In this document: positions 13,901-20,689 of the stretch, one piece after another
How the letters are laid out: the number at the start of each line of letters is the position of its first letter
Numbering within the stretch: position 1 is the first letter of the stretch
DNA from: Acidobacteriota bacterium
Lineage (GTDB): Bacteria > Acidobacteriota > Blastocatellia > Pyrinomonadales > Pyrinomonadaceae
DNA: 34,288 nucleotides
Reading direction: 5' to 3'
Assembly (NCBI GenBank): GCA_019242475.1
Contig: JAFAVK010000115.1
Span: forward strand, 1 to 34,288
Notes under the pieces: model-generated
What the model saw: the letters and a program-made list of their open reading frames with translations, nothing else
What the model was told of the DNA's origin: nothing
The model's database searches: none
Translations under genes and position numbers: made by a program

Positions 13901-15049
13901 TCAATGCGCCAACGCGCCCGAGCCGGTGTAGAGGTGCTGGGCGACCTGTTCGACGCGGCGGGCGGTGGCGATGCGCTCGCGCGCGGCGAGCGAGCGGCGG
14001 CGTATCTCGTCCCACTCCTCGGGGGGGACGCGGCGGAAGGCTTCGACTACGTGCGGGTCGAACTGGCGGCCGGCGTAGGCGTCGAGTTCGGCGAGCGCCT
14101 CGCCGTAGCTGCGCCCGGCGCGGTAGACGCGGTCGGAGGTGATGGCGTCGAAGGCGTCGGCGACGGCGAAGATGCGCGCGTTGAGGTCGATCTGCGCGCC
14201 CCGCAGGCCCAGAGGGTACCCGCCGCCGTCCCACTTCTCGTGGTGCTGTGCGACGACCTTGGCCGCGCCTTCGAGGAACTCGATGCCGCGCAGAATCTTC
14301 TGCCCGTGCAAGGGGTGCTCGCGCATCCGCACCCACTCCTCTTCAGTTAACTTGGCGGGCTTGCGGAGGATGGCGTCGGGGACGCCGATCTTGCCGATGT
14401 CGTGCAAGAGCGAGCCGAACTCCAAAGAGCGCATCTGCTCGGCGTCGAGCCCCAACTCCTGACCGAGGCGCAGGCTGAAGTTGACGACCCGCTCCGAGTG
14501 GCCGTGCGTCTCCAGGTCGCGTGTTTCGAGCGCCGCCGTGAGCGCCTTGAGCGTCGTGCGGTAGGCGTCGCCGAGCGAGCGCAGGGCGCCGTCTAGTTCT
14601 TCCGTCCGCTGCGCGACCATCTCTTCGAGATAGGTCTCGTAGCGGCGTTTCTCGACGCGCAGGAAGTGGTGTTCGAGCGCGCGGCTCACGGCCGCCTCGA
14701 CGTGATGCAGGTCGAACGGCTTCATCACGTAGTCGAAGGCGCCGGCGCGCAACGCGTTGATCGCGCTCTCGACCGTCTGGACGCCGCTGATCATGATGAC
14801 GACCGTGTCGGGCGAGAGTTCGCGCACCAGTGGGATCAGTTCGAGCCCGCTCATGCCGCCCATCATGATGTCGCTGATGACGAGGTCGTAGGCGCCGCCG
14901 CGCAGCAGCTCGAGCGCCTCCTCGGCCGACCCGACCGCCTCGCACTCGTAGAGGGGGCTTAGCAGGTCGGACAGGACGTGCCTGATCTCGGGCTCGTCGT
15001 CGGCCACGAGAATGCGCGTCCCCTTGCCCAGAGTTTTAGACATAGACAT
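13901..15049 (-). CDS. Response regulator with HD-GYP cyclic-di-GMP phosphodiesterase domain
   Basis: A 382-aa RpfG-type protein. Residues 10-125 are a receiver domain with the acidic pair Asp17/Asp18, phospho-acceptor Asp60 (LVISDIMM) and Lys110 (VMKPFD). A short coiled-coil-like linker (EKRRYETYLEEMVAQRTEEL) leads into an HD-GYP domain from about 165 to 355: HGHSERV, LLHDIGKIGVPD (HD at 216-217), EHPLHG, HHEKWDGGGYP with an intact GYP, and DAFDAITSDRVYR. All residues expected for c-di-GMP hydrolysis are present, so it probably lowers c-di-GMP on phosphorylation. The frame is open upstream, but the domain begins after MSMSKTLGKGTRILVADDE. ATG 15049 has GGAG four bases upstream. The cognate kinase is unknown; the hybrid kinase at 15414-18752 is close but separated by a tRNA gene. 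Confidence 0.92.
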   Translation of the reverse strand: MSMSKTLGKGTRILVADDEPEIRHVLSDLLSPLYECEAVGSAEEALELLRGGAYDLVISDIMMGGMSGLELIPLVRELSPDTVVIMISGVQTVESAINALRAGAFDYVMKPFDLHHVEAAVSRALEHHFLRVEKRRYETYLEEMVAQRTEELDGALRSLGDAYRTTLKALTAALETRDLETHGHSERVVNFSLRLGQELGLDAEQMRSLEFGSLLHDIGKIGVPDAILRKPAKLTEEEWVRMREHPLHGQKILRGIEFLEGAAKVVAQHHEKWDGGGYPLGLRGAQIDLNARIFAVADAFDAITSDRVYRAGRSYGEALAELDAYAGRQFDPHVVEAFRRVPPEEWDEIRRRSLAARERIATARRVEQVAQHLYTGSGALAH

Positions 15050-15154
15050 ACGTCTCCGTAAATCCACGGGGAACCTTCGGGTGAAACTTTGAGGTGGGAG
15101 AGAGCGCTCCCCGCCACGCCCCAACGCATGGCGGTAACGCCGAAGAGGCAATTT

Positions 15155-15184
15155 ATATTAACCCCGCCCGGGGATTTTAGACAA
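15155..15184 (-). promoter_or_regulatory. Possible promoter of the HD-GYP gene
   Basis: On the minus strand TTGTCT (15184-15179) and TAATAT (15160-15155) are 18 bases apart, about 105 bases upstream of the ATG. The spacer contains the near-palindrome CCCCGGGCGGGG. The region is AT-rich compared with its surroundings. Weak match. Confidence 0.3.
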
Positions 15185-15245
15185 GCGGTTACCCGTATGA
15201 ATTCGCACGAAGCCCGCGGCCATGTCGCGCGCGAAGTTTGGCCGG

Positions 15246-15275
15246 TTGACTCGCCCTCGCCGCAACACCTATCAT
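15246..15275 (+). promoter_or_regulatory. Sigma70-type promoter of tRNA-Leu
   Basis: TTGACT (15246-15251), an 18-base spacer, and TATCAT (15270-15275). The expected start of transcription is about 15282, three bases before the mature tRNA 5' end, as is common for single tRNA genes. Confidence 0.65.
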
Positions 15276-15284
15276 CCACACCAA

Positions 15285-15367
15285 GCCGGGGTGGCGGAAT
15301 GGCAGACGCGGCGGACTCAAAATCCGTTTCCCGCAAGGGAGTGGGGGTTCAAGTCCCCCCCTCGGTA
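15285..15367 (+). tRNA. tRNA-Leu (anticodon CAA)
   Basis: An 83-nt class II tRNA. The acceptor strand GCCGGGG (15285-15291) pairs with CCTCGGT (15360-15366), discriminator A15367. The D-arm region TGGCGGAATGGCAGACGC is typical of leucine tRNAs. The anticodon stem GCGGA/TCCGT encloses CTCAAAA, giving anticodon CAA for UUG codons. A long variable arm (CCC-GCAA-GGG) and T arm GGGGG-TTCAAGT-CCCCC follow. CCA is not encoded. The first pair is G1-U72 rather than G-C, and there is one further G-U in the acceptor. Confidence 0.93.
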
Positions 15368-15392
15368 TTCACATTAAAATTAATCGATAACT

Positions 15393-15414
15393 CAGACTGA
15401 GGGCGTAGTCTGTT
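15393..15414 (+). terminator. Weak hairpin after tRNA-Leu
   Basis: CAGACT (15393-15398) pairs with AGTCTG (15407-15412), followed by only TT, just before the convergent kinase stop codon. A possible but weak transcript end. Confidence 0.3.
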
Positions 15415-18400
15415 CAGGACTCGGTCGGGGCGGCGGTGCCGGCGAGGCTGGCGACGGCGTTGACGAGGGCGTCGGGCTCGACGGGCTTGGGGAGGTGCGC
15501 CTGGAAGCCGGAGCGGAGGGCGCGCGCGCGGTCGGATTCGCCGACGTAGGCGGTGAGGGCGACGGCCGGGGTGAGCCCCCCGCGCTCCGCGCCGAGCGCG
15601 CGGACGCGGCGCAGCAGTTCGTAGCCGTCCACCTCGGGCATCCCTATGTCAGCTATGAGCACGTCGGGGCGGAAGCGCTCCAGTGTTTCGAGCGCGGCCG
15701 CCGCCGCGCTGGCGGAAGCGACCTCCGCGCCCGCGCGGCGCAGGAAGAGCAGGAGCATCTCCAAAGTGTCCTCGTCGTCGTCCACGGCCAGCACGCGCAC
15801 GCCGACGAGCGGGGGCAGAGGCTCTTCCGCGCCCCCGTGTGCTGCGGGCGGGGCTTGAGAGTCGCCGGGCCTGCCCGTCCCCTGCGCCTGCGCGCCCTGC
15901 ACCTCCGCGCGCGGCGCGGGCGACTCGGCCTCGGCCGGCAGCGGTAGGTCAACCGTGAAGGTCGCGCCCAGCCCCTCGCCTGCGCTGTAAGCGTGGACGC
16001 TCCCGCCGTGCGCCTCGACCAGGTGGCGCACGATGGAGAGCCCGAGCCCGAGCCCGCCGTGCTGCCGGGTCGTGCCCATGTCGGCCTGCCGGAAGCGGTC
16101 GAAGGCGTAAGGCAGGAACTCGGGCAGGATGCCCTGCCCCGTGTCGCTCACCTCGATGCGCACGTGCGTGAGCAGACGTTGGACGCTGGCGCGCACCTCG
16201 CCGCCCGCGGGCGTGAACTTGACGGCGTTGGCGAGCAGGTTCCACACGACCTGTTGGAGCCGCGCCGCGTCGCCCGTGACCGCCGCCTCGGGGTCGAGCG
16301 TGGAGCGCAGCCGCAGGCCCTTCGCCTCGGCCGCGGGCACGATGGTGTCGAGCGCGGCCTGCACGACGGGCGTCAGCTCGACCAGCTCCGACTCAAGCCG
16401 CAGCTTGCCCGTGATGACGCGCGACACGTCGAGGATGTCTTCGACGATCTGATTCTGCTGAAGCGCGTTCCGCTTGATGACATCGACGGCGTGGCGCGCG
16501 GTCTTCTGGTCGATGCCGCCCGTTTCGAGCATGTGCGTCCAGCCGAGGATGGCCGTGAGCGGCGTGCGCAGCTCGTGCGAGACGGTGGCGAGGAACTCGT
16601 CCTTGAGGCGGTTCGCCTTCTCGGCTTCGGCGCGCAGCGTCTTCTCGCGCTCCAACATCTGGTCGCGCTCGGCCTCGGCGCGCTTGCGCTCGGTCACGTC
16701 CTCGATGACGGTCAGCGCGCACCGCTCGCCGGCGATCTCGATCTGCTCGGCCGAGAGCAGGCCGACCAGTTCCCTGCCGTCCTTCATGTGGAAGCGGTAC
16801 TCCACGTCGCGCACGCGGCCGTGCTTCGCGAAGACGGCCAGCTCCGCCTCGCGGTCTGCTGGCTCGGCCCACAGTCCCAACTCAAGCGTCGTGTGCCCGA
16901 CCGCCTCCGCGCGCGCGTAGCCCGAAAGGCGCGTGAAGGTCTCGTTGACTTCGAGCAGGCGGCCCGTCTCCAGGGACGTGATGGTGAGGGCGAGCGGGCT
17001 CGACTCGAAGGCTTTGGCGAAGCGCTCCTCCGACTCGCGCAGGCGCTGTTCGGCCCGCTTGCGCTCGGTGATGTCGAGGATGGCGCTGACGAAGCCGGTC
17101 ACGCGCCCTGCTTCGTCGAACTCGGGCGCGTAGGCGACCCACATGTGGCGCGTGCCGAGCTGCGCGTAAGGCACCTCCAACTCGTACTCCAGGCGCTCGC
17201 CGCGCAGCACAACGTCCACGTACGGCTCGATGGCGGCGTAAGCCTCCGGCCCTAAAAACTCCTTGACGGGCTTGCCGACCAGATCCGAAGGGCGCAGGCC
17301 GAAGCGCTCGGCGTAGGGCTCGTTGACGAACCTGTACGTGCGGTCGGCGCCGCAGTAGGTGATGAGGACGGGGGCGTGGTCTGCGACGAGTTGCAGGCGC
17401 GCCTCGCTCTCGCGCAGATTCTTGAAGAGGTCTTCCTGCGCGCGGCGGGCCGACTCGGCCTCCGCGCGCGCGGCCGTGGCGCGCGCCAGTTGCTCGTTGC
17501 GCCCCTGCTCGTGCTGCGCGAGCAGCGTGGCCGAGTGTTGCAGCGCGCGGCCCAACTGCTCCACCTCCTTGACGTTTGAGGTCAGCGGCTCGGGCCGCTC
17601 GCCCCGCGACATCGTCTCGGCCGCCTCGGCCGCGGCCAGGAGTCCGCGCCGCACGTGGCGCGAGATGACGAAGGCGCCGAACGTGCTCAGCCCGAGCAGC
17701 CCGAGCCCGGTGGCGAGGACGACGGCGGTCTTGCTGCGCGCCGACGACTCGGCCACCGCGGCGGGCACCGCGACCACGGCCGTCCAGCCCGAAGCGGGCT
17801 CGCGGCTGTAGGCCACGTAGACGCTCGTCCCGTCCCGCGCCACGTCGTAAAAGAGCCCCTCGTCCGACTCGCGCATGCGCTGCGTCAAAGAGTCCTTCAC
17901 GGGCGTGCCGACGAAGCGCTCCTGCTCGTGGCTGCGCGCGACGATAGTCCCCTGCGCGTCCACGACCGCCCGCGCCCACTCCTCGTTCGGCTGGCCGCGC
18001 AGCCCCACGACGCTCGCCAGCGCGTCCGGCGTGATGACGGCCGTCAGCACGTAGCGCACCTCGTCGCCGCGCATGACGGGGACGCGCACGGGGAAGCCCA
18101 GCGTCTGGCGGAGCTTCCCGCGGGTGAGGCTGCCCACGACCGGCCGCTTCTGCTCGACCGCGAGCCGCAGGCTGTCCGGCTCTATCGCCGACGGCAGCGG
18201 CGCGCCCCAGTCCACGTTGGTGTTGACCAACTGCCGCCCGTCCGGCTTGAGCAGGATCAGGGTCAGCCACGCGGGCTGGGTCGAGACCACGCGCCGGGCC
18301 TCGGCGTGGAACGCCGCGAGGTCTTCGCGGTCGAGCCGCTCCGACTCGGCGAGCGCGCTCAGGGTTCTGACGGTGGACTGGAGTTCGCGGTCGAGCGCGA

Positions 18401-18752
18401 GCGCGAGGTCGTGCGCCGACCTGAGCAGGCGGCGGTCGGTGGCGGCGCGCTCGCTCTCCGCCAGGCGGTAGACGACCACGGCCGCGAACCCGACCAGGGG
18501 CAGCAGCGCGCCGGCGACGAGCAGCACGAGGTGCCACTTGAGCGCCGGCGCACGCCGCGGCGCTGGGGCGTGCGGCGCGGGTGTCCCCTTCTCTTTGGAA
18601 TCGGCGGTCACGGATTCGTTTGAGCTGTTGGCAAGGCTGCGCGCGTGCGGGACTGGCGATTGCAACGCACGGCTCGGGGAGGCATCATCACATTTCCCAA
18701 CGCCCCGTTCAAGCGGCTTCGGAGGATTTGATGGACTCGCCTTCGACGGCAA
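15414..18752 (-). CDS. Large hybrid histidine kinase: Cache - HAMP - PAS - PAS - HisKA - HATPase - REC
   Basis: A 1112-aa membrane kinase. TM1 is at about 73-95 and TM2 at about 342-363. They bracket a periplasmic dCache-like domain (LTLILLKPDGRQLVNTN; VVDAQGTIVARSHEQERFVGTPV), followed by a HAMP region, PAS (450-565, ITYCGADRTYRFVNEPYAERFG), PAS (575-690) and HisKA with DEFLATVSHELRTPLTAILGW (phospho-His726). A HATPase domain (NLLANAVKFTPAGGEV, DTGQGI, HGGLGLGLSI) and a C-terminal receiver (VDDDEDT; Asp1035 in LIADIGMP; Lys in LPKPVE) complete it. Nothing HPt-like is attached, so phosphate transfer beyond REC is unclear. The start is uncertain: TTG 18752 lies one base after the upstream TGA, while a GTG at 18611 would remove a low-complexity tail of 47 residues. 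No Shine-Dalgarno is seen. Third gene of an operon with an M15-like lipoprotein. Confidence 0.9.
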   Translation of the reverse strand: MPSKASPSNPPKPLERGVGKCDDASPSRALQSPVPHARSLANSSNESVTADSKEKGTPAPHAPAPRRAPALKWHLVLLVAGALLPLVGFAAVVVYRLAESERAATDRRLLRSAHDLALALDRELQSTVRTLSALAESERLDREDLAAFHAEARRVVSTQPAWLTLILLKPDGRQLVNTNVDWGAPLPSAIEPDSLRLAVEQKRPVVGSLTRGKLRQTLGFPVRVPVMRGDEVRYVLTAVITPDALASVVGLRGQPNEEWARAVVDAQGTIVARSHEQERFVGTPVKDSLTQRMRESDEGLFYDVARDGTSVYVAYSREPASGWTAVVAVPAAVAESSARSKTAVVLATGLGLLGLSTFGAFVISRHVRRGLLAAAEAAETMSRGERPEPLTSNVKEVEQLGRALQHSATLLAQHEQGRNEQLARATAARAEAESARRAQEDLFKNLRESEARLQLVADHAPVLITYCGADRTYRFVNEPYAERFGLRPSDLVGKPVKEFLGPEAYAAIEPYVDVVLRGERLEYELEVPYAQLGTRHMWVAYAPEFDEAGRVTGFVSAILDITERKRAEQRLRESEERFAKAFESSPLALTITSLETGRLLEVNETFTRLSGYARAEAVGHTTLELGLWAEPADREAELAVFAKHGRVRDVEYRFHMKDGRELVGLLSAEQIEIAGERCALTVIEDVTERKRAEAERDQMLEREKTLRAEAEKANRLKDEFLATVSHELRTPLTAILGWTHMLETGGIDQKTARHAVDVIKRNALQQNQIVEDILDVSRVITGKLRLESELVELTPVVQAALDTIVPAAEAKGLRLRSTLDPEAAVTGDAARLQQVVWNLLANAVKFTPAGGEVRASVQRLLTHVRIEVSDTGQGILPEFLPYAFDRFRQADMGTTRQHGGLGLGLSIVRHLVEAHGGSVHAYSAGEGLGATFTVDLPLPAEAESPAPRAEVQGAQAQGTGRPGDSQAPPAAHGGAEEPLPPLVGVRVLAVDDDEDTLEMLLLFLRRAGAEVASASAAAAALETLERFRPDVLIADIGMPEVDGYELLRRVRALGAERGGLTPAVALTAYVGESDRARALRSGFQAHLPKPVEPDALVNAVASLAGTAAPTES

Positions 18753-18753
18753 A

Positions 18754-19425
18754 TCATTTCAAGACTTCTATCGAAGTAATCGGGTGCAACTCCCAGGCGG
18801 TCGCGCGCCAGTCACCCCGCGCGCCCGACGCCGTGTTCTCCGACTCATCCGCGTGCTCGCGGTCGAAGAGCAGCCAGCCCTCGAAGCGGCAGCGCCGCCC
18901 CAAAATCTTTTCCCTGAGAGCGTTCATCGACCAGTCCAGGCCCGACTCTGCCGCACGTCGCCGAGCACGCGGCGTGACCTCCACGACCAGCCACTCCGTC
19001 CGCGGGGCGTCGGGGCGCGCCGCGACGTGTATGTGCACGTCGCGCTCGCGGTACGAGTAGCAGTTGGCGGCCTCGACCCCGCCCGCCTTGACCTCGACGA
19101 CGTAACCCTCGATGCTCCCCGCGCGCGACTCCGACCAGCGCCCAAGGTCTTCGCCCGGCCGCAACAGCGCTTCGAGCGAAACGTTCCCGTCGAAGTCCGC
19201 AGGCTCCGGCAACGCGGTGCGGTTCTTCAGGCGCGCGAACTCGCGCCCGCCCGGCGTGACGGCCGCGCCCCCCGCCGGGCAGACGCCGTTGGGGAGCAGC
19301 GCCGACCCGCCGGCCGTCAACAGACAGACTATCAAGAGGAGCAGGCCCGCGGCCTTGACGCGTCTCAAACGCTTCGCCCTCGTCTCAAACGACTCACACG
19401 CTAGGGCCGGTAGTCGTAATGCCAC
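18754..19425 (-). CDS. Unrecognised secreted or membrane-anchored protein
   Basis: 223 aa from GTG 19425, which overlaps the upstream gene by 25 bases. A TTG at 19368 would instead give a tidier signal peptide (LRRVKAAGLLLLIVCLLTAGGS). After the hydrophobic segment, a Pro/Gly-rich stretch leads to IEGYVVEVKAGGVEAANCYSYRERDVHIHVA...TEWLVVEVTPR, a beta-rich core suggestive of an OB-like fold with conserved Cys, His and Glu, then WSMNALREKILGRRCRFEGWLLFD and a final WELHPITSIEVLK. I recall similar proteins only as conserved hypotheticals in Acidobacteria and relatives. Function unknown. It sits between an M15-like lipoprotein and the hybrid kinase, with an overlap on one side and one spare base on the other, so the three are probably co-expressed. 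Confidence 0.75.
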   Translation of the reverse strand: MALRLPALACESFETRAKRLRRVKAAGLLLLIVCLLTAGGSALLPNGVCPAGGAAVTPGGREFARLKNRTALPEPADFDGNVSLEALLRPGEDLGRWSESRAGSIEGYVVEVKAGGVEAANCYSYRERDVHIHVAARPDAPRTEWLVVEVTPRARRRAAESGLDWSMNALREKILGRRCRFEGWLLFDREHADESENTASGARGDWRATAWELHPITSIEVLK

Positions 19426-20312
19426 GGCTCGCGCGGCGACGCGAGCGGCCCCGCGAATTTCGTGCTCGCGCGCGTGACCGCCTCGCGCACCTTCTCAGTC
19501 CAGCCCGCGCTGTCCCAGGCGCCCGGCGACGAAGGGGCCGCGACCAGCTGCGGGCCGCGCATCACTTGAAAGTCGAAGGCGCGCGCCTGTCCGTGCGGCG
19601 AGAGCCCCGGCACGGCCAGCGTCGGCGTCGCGCGAGTCGTCGAGGCGCGCAGGAAGCGCTCGAACCTCTGCACGTCCGCCGCGGCCGGGGTCTCCGCGTA
19701 GGACTGCCCGGCCAGCTCCTCGCGCGCCCTCTGAAGCAGCTCCTCGCCCGCGCGCGCGACCGAGTCGGTCTCGTTCCACTTGCTCAACTGCTCGTCCAGA
19801 CTCCGCACCTGCGTGTTGACGCGCAGCGTGTAGCCCGGATTCGCGCCCTCGAACTCGCGCCTGACCTTCTCGATCTCGGCCAGCGCCGCCGCGTACTCGG
19901 GCGACTTCTCGTAACTCTCGATCTGCTCGCGCGACCAGGCCCAACGCGAAGCCGCCTCGCTCCCCGCGCGCAGGTAGCCGCGCAGCGCCAGAAGCCTCCG
20001 CGCGTCCGTGTTCACATGCCCGAGCGCTTCCCTCTGCTCGGGCACGAGGTCGGCCGCCGCCGCGTTCATATAACTCGAAAGCTTACCACCCGCCTCGCCC
20101 GCCGCGGACGGACTGGGAGATGCTTCGGGGCTGGGGCCGTGCTCCGGGCTCGGCCGGCTCTCGGGAGTCGGGCTCGCCGCAACGCCCGCGTGGTTCTCAT
20201 TCCCCGATGCGCCCGCGTTCGCCGCCGGTGCATTCGGCGACGGCTCGACCAGACAGCCGCCGAAGAGAAGCGGGGCGAGCACAAGCGCACGCGCGACTTT
20301 TCCGGGTGACAT
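19401..20312 (-). CDS. Lipoprotein with M15 / D-Ala-D-Ala carboxypeptidase-like C-terminal domain
   Basis: 303 aa. Residues 1-20 are a lipoprotein signal ending LLFGGC (lipidated Cys20), followed by a Ser/Pro/Ala/Glu-rich linker to about 72. The middle is helical and contains long charged stretches (EYAAALAEIEKVRREFEG). The C-terminal 80 residues have the M15-type metal motifs: SPHGQARAFDFQV (His240, Asp247) and EPWHYDYRP (His298), the SxHxxG-A-DF plus PWH pattern of VanY/DacB-like peptidases. The second Gly of SxHxxG is Ala here. Likely role: trimming or binding of peptidoglycan stem peptides outside the inner membrane; activity is unproven. AAGGAGG five bases before ATG 20312 fixes the start; upstream in-frame codons to 20354 are rejected. 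First gene of a three-gene operon with a kinase. Confidence 0.82.
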   Translation of the reverse strand: MSPGKVARALVLAPLLFGGCLVEPSPNAPAANAGASGNENHAGVAASPTPESRPSPEHGPSPEASPSPSAAGEAGGKLSSYMNAAAADLVPEQREALGHVNTDARRLLALRGYLRAGSEAASRWAWSREQIESYEKSPEYAAALAEIEKVRREFEGANPGYTLRVNTQVRSLDEQLSKWNETDSVARAGEELLQRAREELAGQSYAETPAAADVQRFERFLRASTTRATPTLAVPGLSPHGQARAFDFQVMRGPQLVAAPSSPGAWDSAGWTEKVREAVTRASTKFAGPLASPREPWHYDYRP

Positions 20313-20317
20313 CAAAG

Positions 20318-20324
20318 CCTCCTT
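20318..20324 (-). promoter_or_regulatory. Consensus Shine-Dalgarno of the M15-like lipoprotein gene
   Basis: On the minus strand AAGGAGG lies five bases before ATG 20312, the best ribosome-binding site in the window, and rules out the start at 20354. Confidence 0.8.
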
Positions 20325-20427
20325 GTAAAACGACCTGCGACTCCGGCGCATCATGCCGCAGAGATGTGACGAGCCTTTTTCAGCCGTCGGGAGCGTTTAA
20401 CACAATGCCTGCCCGTAGATATCCTAA

Positions 20428-20444
20428 CTTAAAGTTTCTTAAAG
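20428..20444. promoter_or_regulatory. CTTAAAG direct repeat, operator candidate
   Basis: Two identical CTTAAAG heptamers (20428-20434 and 20438-20444) are exactly 10 bases apart, one helical turn, in an AT-rich island in the 377-base gap between divergent genes. They lie about 55 bases upstream of the -35 box of the protease promoter, a position suited to an activator. Confidence 0.4.
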
Positions 20445-20498
20445 ACTTGTACCGAACTTTTACGGTCAAATAGATAGTTAAGATTGTTCAACCCTGTG

Positions 20499-20526
20499 TT
20501 GACAATTTAGAACTATTTGTTAAAAT
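20499..20526 (+). promoter_or_regulatory. Strong sigma70-type promoter of the subtilisin-like protease gene
   Basis: TTGACA (20499-20504), a 16-base AT-rich spacer, and TAAAAT (20521-20526). The predicted transcript start near 20533 leaves a leader of about 155 bases containing a small hairpin, CCAGAA (20535-20540) with TTCTGG (20547-20552). No gene is seen in 20313-20689. Confidence 0.7.
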
Positions 20527-20689
20527 CCGCCCATCCAGAACCCCCATTCTGGGCAGAGCGTGTGTCGTGTGCCCCAGTCGCTTGAGCCCCGACCAAGACG
20601 ACCCGTCGGCCTAATCCTCAAAGCTGGTTCTTGTTTTCAGCTGGCCCGCGCCGGCCTCTGTCTGTCTCAAGGAATTAAGGAATAAGTTC

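Noticed and set aside
15089..15400. 103-aa plus-strand frame containing MADAADSKSVSRKGVG
   Set aside because: This peptide is the well-known spurious translation of a leucine tRNA gene; the frame crosses tRNA-Leu(CAA).
15285..15413. Integration site or genomic island at tRNA-Leu
   Set aside because: No integrase, no direct repeat of the tRNA 3' end and no change in base composition is visible on either side.
20120..20473. 117-aa plus-strand frame crossing the M15-like gene start
   Set aside because: Mostly antisense to the lipoprotein gene, and it ends in the AT-rich control region; no ribosome-binding site or domain.
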